Positions 25,372 through 34,483 of a DNA stretch of 64,000 nucleotides are shown here, piece after piece. Under the pieces are notes generated by a model. That model searched no databases, was not told where the DNA came from, and worked only from the letters and a program-made list of their open reading frames with translations. The DNA lies in assembly GCF_028473745.1 (NCBI RefSeq), contig NZ_CP101137.1, positions 4,464,001-4,528,000 on the forward strand. The letters run 5' to 3'. Origin of the DNA: Streptomyces sp. M92. Lineage in GTDB: Bacteria > Actinomycetota > Actinomycetes > Streptomycetales > Streptomycetaceae. The translations under genes were made by a program, and so were the position numbers. Within the stretch, counting starts at the first letter, position 1, and each line of letters opens with the position of its first letter.

Positions 25372-26649
25372 ATGGGACAGCCGCAGCAGCCCGAGGGGGC
25401 CGGGGAACACCGGTCGGCCACCGGGAGCGGGGCCGGCAACGGAACCGGGACCGGAGCGACGGGGGCGTCCGCGACCAGACCGCCACTGCGCGTCGGCATG
25501 GTCGGCTACGCCTTCATGGGCGCCGCACACTCCCAGGGCTGGCGCACCGCCGGCCGGGTCTTCGACCTGCCGCTGAACCCGGTACAGGCGGCCATCTGCG
25601 GCCGGGACGCCGACGCCGTCCGCACGGCTGCCGACCGGCACGGCTGGGAGAGCACCGAGACCGACTGGCGGACCCTGGTGGCACGGGACGACATCGACCT
25701 CGTCGACATCTGCACCCCCGGCGACAGCCACGCCGAGATCGCGCTGGCCGCGCTCGCCGCCGGCAAGCACGTGCTGTGCGAGAAGCCGCTGGCCAACACG
25801 GTCGCGGAGGCGGAGGCGATGACCCGGGCCGCCGAGGAGGCCGGCGCCCGCGGCCAACTGGCCATGGCCGGCTTCAACTACCGCCGGGTACCCGCCACCG
25901 CCCTGGCCCGGCGGATGGTGGCCGAGGGCCGCGTCGGCCGGCTGCGGCACGTGCGGGTCACGTACCTCCAGGACTGGCTGGTCGACCCGAAGGCGCCGCT
26001 GACCTGGCGGCTGCGCAAGGAACTGGCCGGCTCGGGAGCCCTCGGCGACCTGGGCGCCCACATCGTCGACCTCGCGCAGTACCTGACGGGGGAGCGGATC
26101 GCGGGCGTCTCCGCCCTCACCGAGACCTTCGTACGGGAACGCCCGCTGCCCGAGGGCGCCGCCCGGGGCCTGTCGGCGGGCTCCGCCGACGGCCGCACCG
26201 GGCAGGTCACCGTGGACGACGCCGCCGTGTTCACCGGCCGCCTCACCTCCGGCGCCCTGGTCTCCTTCGAGGCCACCCGCTACGCCACCGGCCGCAAGAA
26301 CGCCCTGCGCATCGAACTCAACGGTGAGCGCGGATCGCTCGCCTTCGACCTGGAGCGGCTCAACGAGCTGGAGTACCACGACGGTACGGAACCGGCGGAG
26401 CACGCCGGTTTCCGCCGCATCCTTGTCACCGAACCCGAGCACCCCTACCTGGACGCCTGGTGGCCGCCGGGCCACGGCCTCGGCTACGAGCACACCTTCG
26501 TCCACCAGGTGCGCGACCTCGTCCACGCCGTCGCCGAGGGCCGCCGGCCCGAACCGTCCTTCGCCGACGGGCTGCAGGTGCAGCGCGTGCTGGCGGCGGT
26601 CGAGGAGAGCGCCGAGAAGAACTCCGTCTACACCCCCGTAGTGGTCTGA
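25372..26649 (+). CDS. Gfo/Idh/MocA-family NAD(P)-dependent oxidoreductase
   Basis: A 425-residue dehydrogenase. After a 35-residue Gly/Thr-rich N-terminal extension, the Rossmann domain opens with [14 protein letters not shown] and includes the family signature CEKPLANT, whose Lys contacts the substrate; [16 protein letters not shown] holds the expected Asp and His. These enzymes oxidise a sugar or cyclitol hydroxyl to a ketone, for example inositol to 2-keto-inositol or glucosides to 3-keto-glucosides. The start is ATG 25372 with GAGGAGG. It lies in the sugar transport operon and just before a TIM-barrel partner, a pairing seen in keto-sugar pathways. Confidence 0.92.
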   Translation: MGQPQQPEGAGEHRSATGSGAGNGTGTGATGASATRPPLRVGMVGYAFMGAAHSQGWRTAGRVFDLPLNPVQAAICGRDADAVRTAADRHGWESTETDWRTLVARDDIDLVDICTPGDSHAEIALAALAAGKHVLCEKPLANTVAEAEAMTRAAEEAGARGQLAMAGFNYRRVPATALARRMVAEGRVGRLRHVRVTYLQDWLVDPKAPLTWRLRKELAGSGALGDLGAHIVDLAQYLTGERIAGVSALTETFVRERPLPEGAARGLSAGSADGRTGQVTVDDAAVFTGRLTSGALVSFEATRYATGRKNALRIELNGERGSLAFDLERLNELEYHDGTEPAEHAGFRRILVTEPEHPYLDAWWPPGHGLGYEHTFVHQVRDLVHAVAEGRRPEPSFADGLQVQRVLAAVEESAEKNSVYTPVVV

Positions 26650-26662
26650 ACAGGAGCGTCCC

Positions 26663-27661
26663 GTGCCACGCAATTTCACTCTCTTCACCGGCCAGTGGGC
26701 GGACCTGCCGCTGGAGGAGGTCTGCCGGCTCGCCCGCGACTTCGGTTACGACGGTCTGGAACTCGCCTGCTGGGGCGACCACTTCGAGGTCGACAAGGCG
26801 CTGGCCGACCCGTCCTACGTGGACTCGCGCCACCAGCTGCTCGACAAGTACGGGCTGAAGTGCTGGGCGATCTCCAACCACCTGGTCGGCCAGGCCGTCT
26901 GCGACGCGATCATCGACGAACGCCACGAGGCCATCCTGCCCGCCCGCATCTGGGGCGACGGCGACGCCGAGGGCGTACGGCAGCGGGCCGCGGCCGAGAT
27001 CAAGGACACCGCGCGGGCCGCCGCGCGCTTCGGCGTCGACACCGTCATCGGCTTCACCGGATCGGCGATCTGGCACCTGGTCGCCATGTTCCCGCCCGCC
27101 CCGGATTCCATGATCGAACGGGGTTACCAGGACTTCGCCGACCGCTGGAACCCCATCCTCGACGTCTTCGACGCCGAGGGCGTGCGGTTCGCCCACGAGG
27201 TCCACCCCAGCGAGATCGCCTACGACTACTGGACGACCCAGCGGGCGCTGGAGGCGGTGGACCACCGCCCGGCCTTCGGTCTCAACTTCGACCCCTCGCA
27301 CTTCGTGTGGCAGGACCTCGACCCGGTCGGCTTCCTGTGGGACTTCCGCGACCGGATCTACCACGTCGACTGCAAGGAGGCCCGCAGGCGCCTCGACGGC
27401 CGCAACGGGCGGCTCGGCTCCCACCTGCCGTGGGGCGACCCGCGCCGCGGCTGGGACTTCGTGTCGGCCGGCCACGGCGACGTCCCCTGGGAGGACGTCT
27501 TCCGGATGCTGCGCTCCATCGACTACCAGGGCCCCGTCTCCGTGGAGTGGGAGGACGCCGGCATGGACCGCCTCCAGGGCGCCCCCGAGGCCCTCACCCG
27601 GCTCAAGGCATTCGACTTCGAGCCGCCGACCGCGTCCTTCGACGCCGCGTTCAACAGCTGA
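26663..27661 (+). CDS. Sugar phosphate isomerase/epimerase (xylose isomerase-like TIM barrel)
   Basis: A 332-residue AP-endonuclease-2/xylose isomerase-like barrel. Metal ligands are visible: Glu in FAHEVHPSE, Asp and His in [10 protein letters not shown] and HVDCKEA, and Glu in VEWEDAG. Family members isomerise or epimerise keto-sugars and some cleave 3-keto-glycosides. The start is GTG 26663 with CAGGAG upstream, 13 bp after the dehydrogenase gene, so it is probably the last gene of the ABC-transporter operon. Product and substrate are not predictable beyond keto-sugar or keto-cyclitol. Confidence 0.9.
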   Translation: MPRNFTLFTGQWADLPLEEVCRLARDFGYDGLELACWGDHFEVDKALADPSYVDSRHQLLDKYGLKCWAISNHLVGQAVCDAIIDERHEAILPARIWGDGDAEGVRQRAAAEIKDTARAAARFGVDTVIGFTGSAIWHLVAMFPPAPDSMIERGYQDFADRWNPILDVFDAEGVRFAHEVHPSEIAYDYWTTQRALEAVDHRPAFGLNFDPSHFVWQDLDPVGFLWDFRDRIYHVDCKEARRRLDGRNGRLGSHLPWGDPRRGWDFVSAGHGDVPWEDVFRMLRSIDYQGPVSVEWEDAGMDRLQGAPEALTRLKAFDFEPPTASFDAAFNS

Positions 27662-27679
27662 TCCGCAGGCCCGGCAGCA

Positions 27680-27735
27680 GGCCGGGGCGGGGACCGGGAG
27701 GCCCGGAAGCGCCCCTGCCGGTCCCCGGTCCGGCC
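27680..27735 (+). terminator. Hairpin terminator after the sugar operon
   Basis: GGCCGG (27680-27685) pairs with CCGGCC (27730-27735), and GGGGACCGG (27689-27697) pairs with CCGGTCCCC (27718-27726). It starts about 20 bp after the last operon stop. The remaining 220 bp to the next gene contain AT-richer DNA (for example around 27751-27790), probably the promoter of the secreted protein gene. Confidence 0.5.
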
Positions 27736-27958
27736 TGCCCGGATGCCGCTTTGTCCTGTGATGAGATGAAGTTCAACTATTTCCGGCCCTGGGGCTGTTG
27801 GCTCAGGACGAACGCGGCTACCGTCGCTGAAGTGTTCAGGACACTCACGCCTCCGGGGTGACGGCGCACCCCGGCGCCCGCACCGCACGTCTCCTCTCGC
27901 ACGTACCGCACGTCTTCGCACCATCCCGTACGGCCCATCCCGTTCCCGGAGGGACTTC

Positions 27959-30900
27959 GTGCACAGAAGCAGACCCAGAGGCACCCGCACCACGAGGCGT
28001 CCCGCGTTCCGTACCGCCCTCGCCCTGGCCACCGGCCTGATGCTGGCCGTGGGCACCCCGGCGACCGTCGCCGGAGCCCAGCCGGCGGCCGACGCGCCGG
28101 CCGCCGCCGAGGGGCGGTTCCAGCAGGTACCGCTCGCCAAGGGCGAGCCCGAGACGGGCGAGCCGATGTCGCTCGCCGTCCTCCCGAACCGCAGCGTCCT
28201 GCACACCTCGCGCGACGGCACCCTGCGCATCACCGACCAGGGCGGCGTCACCAAGGTCGCCGGCAGGCTCGACGTCTACAGCCACGACGAGGAGGGCCTG
28301 CAGGGCGTAGGTGTAGACCCGGACTTCGAGAACAACCGGGCGATCTACCTCTACTACGCCCCGCCGCTCGACACCCCCGCGGGCGACGCCCCCGAGACCG
28401 GCACCGCCGAGGACTTCGAGAAGTTCGACGGCGTCAACCGCCTCTCCCGCTTCGTCCTCAACCCCAACGGCACGCTGGACATGGCCAGCGAGAAGAAGGT
28501 CCTGGACGTCGCGGCCTCCCGCGGCACCTGCTGCCACGTCGGCGGCGACATCGACTTCGACGCCGAGGGCAACCTCTACCTGTCCACCGGCGACGACACC
28601 AACCCCTTCGCCTCCGACGGCTACACGCCGATCGACGAGCGGGAGAACCGCAACCCGGCCTTCGACGCCCGCCGCAGCTCCGGCAACACCAACGACCTGC
28701 GCGGCAAGATCCTGCGCATCAAGGTCGCCGAGGACGGCTCGTACACGGTCCCGGACGGAAACCTCTTCGCCCCCGGCACCGAGAAGACCCGCCCCGAGAT
28801 CTACGCGATGGGCTTTCGCAACCCGTTCCGGATGAGCGTCGACGACAAGACCGGCACCGTCTACGTCGGTGACTACGGCCCCGACGCCGGCACCGCCGAC
28901 CCGAACCGGGGCCCGGCGGGCCAGGTCGAGTTCGCCAAGGTCACCGAGGCCGCCAACTTCGGCTGGCCGTTCTGCACCGGCGCCAACGACGCCTACGTCG
29001 ACCACGACTTCGCCACCGGTGCTTCCGGCGAGAAGTTCGACTGCGCCGCCCCGAAGAACACCTCGCGGCACAACACCGGTCTGGTCGACCTGCCGCCCGC
29101 CCAGCCCGCCTGGATCCCGTACGACGGCGGCAGCGTCCCCGAGTTCGGCAGCGGCTCCGAGTCCCCGATGGCCGGCCCGGTCTACCGCTACGACCCGGAG
29201 CTGGACTCCTCGGTGAAGTTCCCGGAGGAGTTCGACGGCGACTTCTTCGCGGGCGAGTTCGGCCGCCGCTGGATCAAGCGGATCGAGCAGACCGAAGACG
29301 GACCTGACGGTACGGTCGCGAAGATCAACGACTTCCCGTGGACCGGCACCCAGATCATGGACATGGAGTTCGGCCCCGACGGCGCGCTCTACGTCCTCGA
29401 CTACGGTGTCTCCTGGTTCCAGGGCGACGAGCACTCCGCGCTGTACCGGATCGAGAACGCCGAGGACGGCTTCTCACCGATCGCGGAAGTCAGCGCCGAC
29501 AAGACGTCCGGCGCGGCCGGCCTGAAGGTCGGGTTCACCGCCTCCGCCAAGGACGCCGACTCGCCGGACCTCACCTACAGCTGGGACTTCGGCGACGGCA
29601 CCGAGGGCGAGGGCCTGGCCCCCACCCACAAGTACAAGAAGGTCGGTACCTACACCGCGACCTTCACCGCCGAGGACCCCGAGGGCAACACCGGCAACGC
29701 CAGCGTCCGCGTCGTCGTCGGCAACACCGAGCCCAAGGTGAAGATCGAGGTCCCGGGCAACGGAACCCTGCTGCCCATGGGGGAGCCCGTCCCCTTCAAG
29801 GTGAAGGTCACCGACCCCGAGGAGACGGTCGACTGCTCCAAGGTCAAGGTCGTCTACAGCCTCGGCCACGACTCCCACGCCCACGAGCTGACCAGCGAGA
29901 CGGGCTGTCAGGGCACCCTCAACCCGCCGCCCGGCGACGGCGGCCACGACCCCAACGCCAACATCTACGGCGTCGTCGGCGCGAGCTACACCGACGGCGG
30001 GGCAGGCGGCCAGGAAGCCCTGACCGGCACCGCGCGCACCGTGATCCAGCCGCCGCACCGCCAGGCCGAGCACTTCACCACCCAGTCGGGCATCAGGACG
30101 TACGACAAGTCCGGCGCCAACGGCGGCAAGACCGTCGGCGACATCAACGACGGCGACTGGATCTCCTTCAGCCCCTACAAGTTCGACGGGCAGAAGAAGC
30201 TGACCGTTCGCGCCTCCTCCGGCGGCTCCGGCGGCTTCATCGAGCTGCGCACCGGCTCGCCCACCGGCAAGCTGCACGGCTCCGCGTACATTCCGCCGAC
30301 CGGCAGCTGGGAGACGTTCCAGAACGTCGACGTGCCGCTGCGGTCGCTCCCGGGACGCACCACGGAGATCTACCTGGTCTTCCGCGGCGGGGACGGCGCG
30401 CTCTACGACGTGGACGACTTCGAGTTCTCCAAGGAGCCGTTCAAGAAGGGCAAGAAGGTCCTGGTCTTCTCCAAGACGGCCGGCTTCCGCCACGACTCCA
30501 TCCCGGAGGGCATCGCCGCCCTGAAGGAACTGGGCGCCCCGGCCGGCATCTCGGTCACGGCCACCGAGGAGGCCCGCCAGTTCACCGCGGCCAACCTCGC
30601 CAAGTACGACGCGGTCGCCTTCCTGTCGACGACCGGTGACGTGCTCAACGCCGACCAGCAGAAGGCGTTCGAGAGCTACGTCGAGAACGGCGGCGGCTAC
30701 ATGGGCATCCACGCCGCCGCCGACACCGAGTACGACTGGGAGTTCTACGGCGGCCTGGTCGGCGCCTACTTCGACTCGCACCCGGCCATCCAGAAGGCCA
30801 CCGTGCGCGTCCACGACCACGACCATCCGTCCACCGCGCACCTCGGCGACACCTGGGAGCGCACCGACGAGTGGTACAACTACCGCACCAACCCCCGCGA

Positions 30901-31672
30901 GCAGGCCAAGGTCCTCGCCACCCTCGACGAGACCAGCTACGACGGCGGGAACATGAAGGGCGACCACCCGATCGCCTGGTGCCAGAGCTACGGCGGCGGC
31001 CGCTCCTTCTACACCGGTATGGGCCACACCAAGGAGTCCTACGCCGACGAGGCCTTCCGCGCCCACCTGCTCGGCGGCATGCGGTACGCCACCGGCCAGG
31101 TCAAGGCCGACTGCAAGCCGGCCAAGGGCTACCGGGACATCTTCAACGGCGAGACCCTGGACGGCTGGAAGCAGGGCGGCCCCGGCCAGTTCACCGTCAA
31201 GGACGGCACCATGCGGTCCGAGGGCGGCATGGGCCTGCTCTGGTACCAGGCCAAGGAGCTGGAGTCGTACTCCCTCAAGCTCGACTGGAAGATGCGGGGC
31301 GACGACAACTCCGGGATCTTCGTGGGCTTCCCGGCCTCCGACGACCCCTGGTCCGCGGTGAACAAGGGCTACGAGATCCAGATCGACGCCACCGACGCGC
31401 CCGACCGCACCACGGGCTCCGTCTACTCGTTCAAGTCGGCGAACATCAAGGCCCGTGACCAGGTCCTGCGGCCACCCGGCCAGTGGAACTCCTACGAGAT
31501 CAAGGTCCGCGGCGAACGCCTCCAGGTGTTCCTCAACGGAGTAAAGATCAACGACTTCACCAACAAGGACCCCGAGCGGAGCCTGACCGACGGCTACATC
31601 GGCCTGCAGAACCACGGCGCCGACGACCAGGTCTCCTTCCGCAATATCCAGCTGAAGGAACTGCCCTCCTAG
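27959..31672 (+). CDS. Secreted multidomain protein: sugar dehydrogenase propeller, PKD, CBM6-like, ThuA and DUF1080
   Basis: A 1237-residue exported protein. Residues 1-40 are a signal peptide with an Arg-rich start. About 55-500 is a PQQ-type glucose/sorbosone dehydrogenase propeller (EEGLQGVGVDPDFENN, GFRNPFRMSVD, GPDGALYVLDYG). About 510-590 is a PKD domain (YSWDFGDGT). About 700-820 is a carbohydrate-binding module of the CBM6 type (QAEHFTTQSG, INDGDWISFSP). About 830-1050 is a ThuA domain (VLVFSKTAGFRHDSI, YMGIHAAADTEYDW, FYTGMGHT). About 1055-1237 is DUF1080 (3-keto-disaccharide hydrolase family; FNGETLDGWKQ, DDNSGIFVGF). It may oxidise and cleave bound saccharides outside the cell, feeding the transporter upstream. 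GTG 27959 is the start, with GGAGGG upstream. Confidence 0.9.
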   Translation: MHRSRPRGTRTTRRPAFRTALALATGLMLAVGTPATVAGAQPAADAPAAAEGRFQQVPLAKGEPETGEPMSLAVLPNRSVLHTSRDGTLRITDQGGVTKVAGRLDVYSHDEEGLQGVGVDPDFENNRAIYLYYAPPLDTPAGDAPETGTAEDFEKFDGVNRLSRFVLNPNGTLDMASEKKVLDVAASRGTCCHVGGDIDFDAEGNLYLSTGDDTNPFASDGYTPIDERENRNPAFDARRSSGNTNDLRGKILRIKVAEDGSYTVPDGNLFAPGTEKTRPEIYAMGFRNPFRMSVDDKTGTVYVGDYGPDAGTADPNRGPAGQVEFAKVTEAANFGWPFCTGANDAYVDHDFATGASGEKFDCAAPKNTSRHNTGLVDLPPAQPAWIPYDGGSVPEFGSGSESPMAGPVYRYDPELDSSVKFPEEFDGDFFAGEFGRRWIKRIEQTEDGPDGTVAKINDFPWTGTQIMDMEFGPDGALYVLDYGVSWFQGDEHSALYRIENAEDGFSPIAEVSADKTSGAAGLKVGFTASAKDADSPDLTYSWDFGDGTEGEGLAPTHKYKKVGTYTATFTAEDPEGNTGNASVRVVVGNTEPKVKIEVPGNGTLLPMGEPVPFKVKVTDPEETVDCSKVKVVYSLGHDSHAHELTSETGCQGTLNPPPGDGGHDPNANIYGVVGASYTDGGAGGQEALTGTARTVIQPPHRQAEHFTTQSGIRTYDKSGANGGKTVGDINDGDWISFSPYKFDGQKKLTVRASSGGSGGFIELRTGSPTGKLHGSAYIPPTGSWETFQNVDVPLRSLPGRTTEIYLVFRGGDGALYDVDDFEFSKEPFKKGKKVLVFSKTAGFRHDSIPEGIAALKELGAPAGISVTATEEARQFTAANLAKYDAVAFLSTTGDVLNADQQKAFESYVENGGGYMGIHAAADTEYDWEFYGGLVGAYFDSHPAIQKATVRVHDHDHPSTAHLGDTWERTDEWYNYRTNPREQAKVLATLDETSYDGGNMKGDHPIAWCQSYGGGRSFYTGMGHTKESYADEAFRAHLLGGMRYATGQVKADCKPAKGYRDIFNGETLDGWKQGGPGQFTVKDGTMRSEGGMGLLWYQAKELESYSLKLDWKMRGDDNSGIFVGFPASDDPWSAVNKGYEIQIDATDAPDRTTGSVYSFKSANIKARDQVLRPPGQWNSYEIKVRGERLQVFLNGVKINDFTNKDPERSLTDGYIGLQNHGADDQVSFRNIQLKELPS

Positions 31673-31679
31673 GGCTGCC

Positions 31680-31770
31680 CGCCCCTTCGGGGCAACCGCC
31701 CTCCGGGGTAATCGCCCCTCGGGGCAACCGGAACGGCGGCGGGCGGAGGACGCCGGACCTCCGCCCGCCG
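31680..31770 (+). terminator. Three tandem mini-hairpins followed by a strong hairpin terminator
   Basis: From 31680 three similar units of about 17 bases repeat (CCCCTTCGGGG, CCTCCGGGG and CCCCTCGGGG, each followed by CAACCG or TAATCG). Then CGGCGGGCGGAGG (31737-31749) and its exact complement (31758-31770) form a 13-bp stem with an 8-base loop. This ends the transcript of the multidomain protein and separates it from the ebo-type cluster. Confidence 0.65.
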
Positions 31771-31847
31771 TCCCGCCGGGGCCACCGCGCCCGGCACCCC
31801 CTCTTCCGGCGCTCGCACCGGGTTCGCGTACGACAAGGAGGCTGCCC

Positions 31848-33401
31848 ATGTCCGCCGAACCGTCCCCGCCCGTCCCCTCCACGGCCCCGCGCTTCGGCGT
31901 CTGGCTCATCGGGGCGCGCGGCTCCGTGGCCACGACCGCGATCGCGGGCTGTGCCGCCGTCGCCGCCGGGCTCCACCCGCCGACCGGTATGGTCACCGAG
32001 ACCCCGGACTTCGCCGGGTGCGGTCTGCCATCGTTGTCGTCCCTCGTCTTCGGCGGTCACGACACCCTCGACTGCCCGCTGCCCAAGCGTGCCGAGCACC
32101 TCGCCGCCGGCGGTGTGCTGCCGCACGGCCTGCCCTCCGCCGTCCACGCCGAACTCGTCGCCGCCGACCGGGAGATCAGGCCCGGCGGCCCCCTGCCCGG
32201 CGACCTGGACGGCGGGCCCGCCCGCACCGACGACGACTGGATCGACGTGTTCGCGGCCGACATCCGCGACTTCGTCCGCCGTCACGACCTCACGGGCGCC
32301 GTCGTGGTGAACGTCGCCTCCACCGAGCCGGCCCCCACCGACGGCTCGCTGCCGCCCAGCTCCCTCTACGCGGCGGCGGCCCTGCGCGCCGACTGCCCCT
32401 ACGTCAACTTCACCCCCTCCACGGGCCTGCACCACCCGGCGCTGGCCCCGCTCGCCGAGGCCTCGGGCCTGCCGTACGCGGGCCGCGACGGCAAGACCGG
32501 GCAGACCCTGCTGCGCTCGGTGCTGGGCCCGATGTTCGCGCAGCGGGCGCTGACGGTCCGGGCCTGGTCGGGCACGAACCTGCTGGGCGGCGGCGACGGT
32601 GCCGCACTCGCCGACCCGGCGGCGGCCGCCGCGAAGAACGCCGGCAAGGAACGCGTCCTCGCCGACACCCTCGGTGCCGTGCCCGAGGGCGAGGTCCACA
32701 TCGACGACGTGCCCTCGCTCGGCGACTGGAAGACCGCCTGGGACCACATCGCCTTCGACGGCTTCCTCGGCGCCCGCATGATCCTCCAGACCACCTGGCA
32801 GGGCTGCGACTCGGCGCTCGCCGCCCCGCTCGTCCTCGACCTGGCCCGGCTGGCGGCCCGCGCCCGGGAGCGGGGCCTGTCCGGTCCGCTGGGCGGACTG
32901 GGCTTCTACTTCAAGGACCCGGTCGGTGACGGCCCCGCGTCGCTGGCGGGGCAGTACGCCGAGCTGAAACGCTTCGCCGGGCGCCTGCGGGACGGCGCGG
33001 GCGTGCGGGCGGACGACGTCGGCGTCCAGGGGGACGGCTCGGACGTCCGGGGCGCCGCCGGGGCCCTGGGTGCCGCCGGGACCGACGCGTACCGGGACGC
33101 GCCCCGCGATGGTGCGTTCGGGGACGGTGTGTCCGGGGACGGCGCGCCCCGCGATGGTGCGTTCGGGGACGGTGTGTCCGGGGACGGCGCGCCCCGCGAT
33201 GGTGCGTTCGGGGACGGTGTGTCCGGGGACGGCACGCCCCGCGATGGTGCGTTCGGGGACGGTGTGTCCGGGGACGGCACGCCCCGCGACGGCGTGTCCG
33301 GGGACGGTGGGGCCGGCGGCCGGAAGGCCGGAGACCCGGGGGCGGACGCGGGGGCCGGCGGATCCCGGCCGGGCGCCGCCGAGCGCGGGGAGCAGCGATG
33401 A
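31848..33401 (+). CDS. myo-Inositol-1-phosphate synthase family protein with tandem-repeat tail (ebo-type cluster)
   Basis: The first 383 residues are an archaeal/actinobacterial-type inositol-phosphate synthase: NAD-binding start GVWLIGARGSVATTAIAGC, SGTNLLGGGDG, the catalytic-Lys segment GDWKTAWDHI and the core TTWQGCDSALAAPLVLDL, with a further Lys in FYFKDPVG. The classic enzyme cyclises glucose-6-phosphate. Residues 384-517 are an acidic Gly/Asp-rich tail with four and a half 15-residue repeats. The start is ATG 31848 behind AAGGAGG; the stop overlaps the UbiA gene (ATGA). It heads the ebo-type cluster, taking the slot where other ebo clusters have EboD, a dehydroquinate-synthase-like sugar phosphate cyclase. 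The exact product is unknown. Confidence 0.87.
   Translation: MSAEPSPPVPSTAPRFGVWLIGARGSVATTAIAGCAAVAAGLHPPTGMVTETPDFAGCGLPSLSSLVFGGHDTLDCPLPKRAEHLAAGGVLPHGLPSAVHAELVAADREIRPGGPLPGDLDGGPARTDDDWIDVFAADIRDFVRRHDLTGAVVVNVASTEPAPTDGSLPPSSLYAAAALRADCPYVNFTPSTGLHHPALAPLAEASGLPYAGRDGKTGQTLLRSVLGPMFAQRALTVRAWSGTNLLGGGDGAALADPAAAAAKNAGKERVLADTLGAVPEGEVHIDDVPSLGDWKTAWDHIAFDGFLGARMILQTTWQGCDSALAAPLVLDLARLAARARERGLSGPLGGLGFYFKDPVGDGPASLAGQYAELKRFAGRLRDGAGVRADDVGVQGDGSDVRGAAGALGAAGTDAYRDAPRDGAFGDGVSGDGAPRDGAFGDGVSGDGAPRDGAFGDGVSGDGTPRDGAFGDGVSGDGTPRDGVSGDGGAGGRKAGDPGADAGAGGSRPGAAERGEQR
33108..33311 (+). repeat. 45-bp tandem repeat inside the inositol-phosphate synthase gene
   Basis: Four near-identical 45-base units begin at 33108, 33153, 33198 and 33243, with a partial fifth from 33288. 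Each encodes DGAFGDGVSGDGAPR or DGAFGDGVSGDGTPR. Copies differ at a single base in the Ala/Thr codon, so the array is recent and likely to vary in copy number while keeping frame. Confidence 0.95.
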
Positions 33402-34483
33402 GCCGCACGGCAGCCGCGGCGCGGGCCGGGGTCGCGGCGGACCCGTCCGCTCCGGGGCAGCGCCCGACGTCCGGCGCCGTCACCCCGACGGCCTCGGCCG
33501 GCGCCCTGTCCCGCGCTTCCCGCCACCGCCCGGGACACGGCGGCGCCGGCGCCTGGGCCGAGCTGCTCCGCCTGCCCGCCCTGTTCACCGTCCCCGGCGA
33601 CGCCCTGGCCGGCGCGGCGGCGGCCGGTGCGCGGCCGAGCCCCCGGACCTTGCTCGCCATCGGCTCCTCCCTGTGCCTGTACGAGGCCGGCATGGCCCTG
33701 AACGACTGGGCGGACCGCGCCGAGGACGCCGTGGAACGCCCGCACCGCCCCCTGCCGTCCGGCCGCATCCGCCCGCCGGCCGCCCTCGCGGCGGCCGGCG
33801 CCCTCACCGGCGCCGGACTGGCGCTGGCCGCCGGTGCCGGACGCCCCGCGCTCGCGGTGGCCGCGCCCCTGGCGGCGACAGTCTGGGCCTACGACCTCGC
33901 CCTGAAGCGCACTCCCGCCGGACCGGCGGCCATGGCCGCCGCCCGCGGACTGGACCTGCTCCTGGGCGCCGCCGCCACCGGGGGCGGCACCCGCGCCGCA
34001 CTGCCGTCCGCCGCGCTGCTCGGCAGCCACACCCTCGCGGTCACGGCCGTGTCCCGGCGGGAGACGACCGGCGGTTCGGTCCTGGCCCCGCTCGCGGCCC
34101 TGGCGACGACCGGAGCGCTGACCCGGCTGGTCACCGACGGCCGCATCCGACTCCCGGCAGGCCGGCGGGCAGCAGCCGCCCCCGGCCTGCCGGGCCCGAC
34201 CCCGGCCGCCCGGCCGTCCCGGACCACCGGCGCCCTCACCACCGCACTGGCCGCCGCCTACGCCGCCACCGCCGCCCGCCCCTACTTCCACGCCACGCTC
34301 AACCCCTCACCCCCACTCACCCAACGCGCCGTCGGCGGCGGCATCCGGGCCACCGTCCCGCTCCAGGCCGCACTGGCCGCCCGCTCCGGCGCGCCCGTCA
34401 CCTCCCTGCTGGTCGCCGCACTGGCCCCGGCGGGCCGGATGTTCGCGCGAAGGGCCGGCATGAGGAAGGTGAGCATCACGTGA
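33398..34483 (+). CDS. eboC: UbiA-family prenyltransferase EboC
   Basis: A 361-residue membrane prenyltransferase. After a disordered N-terminal 50 residues, the protein has seven to nine hydrophobic helices. The first Mg-diphosphate motif is intact (ALNDWADRAEDAVERPHRPLPSG region, residues about 100-120, with Asn, Asp and Asp), and WAYDLALKRT is the second conserved loop. It would attach an isoprenoid chain to the cluster's small-molecule product within the membrane. Start and stop both overlap neighbours by four bases (ATGA and GTGA), so expression is coupled to the synthase and the TIM-barrel gene. Confidence 0.9.
   Translation: MSRTAAAARAGVAADPSAPGQRPTSGAVTPTASAGALSRASRHRPGHGGAGAWAELLRLPALFTVPGDALAGAAAAGARPSPRTLLAIGSSLCLYEAGMALNDWADRAEDAVERPHRPLPSGRIRPPAALAAAGALTGAGLALAAGAGRPALAVAAPLAATVWAYDLALKRTPAGPAAMAAARGLDLLLGAAATGGGTRAALPSAALLGSHTLAVTAVSRRETTGGSVLAPLAALATTGALTRLVTDGRIRLPAGRRAAAAPGLPGPTPAARPSRTTGALTTALAAAYAATAARPYFHATLNPSPPLTQRAVGGGIRATVPLQAALAARSGAPVTSLLVAALAPAGRMFARRAGMRKVSIT

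Noticed and set aside
33108-33311. CRISPR array
   Set aside because: The 45-bp units are directly adjacent with no unique spacers, and they are translated in frame.
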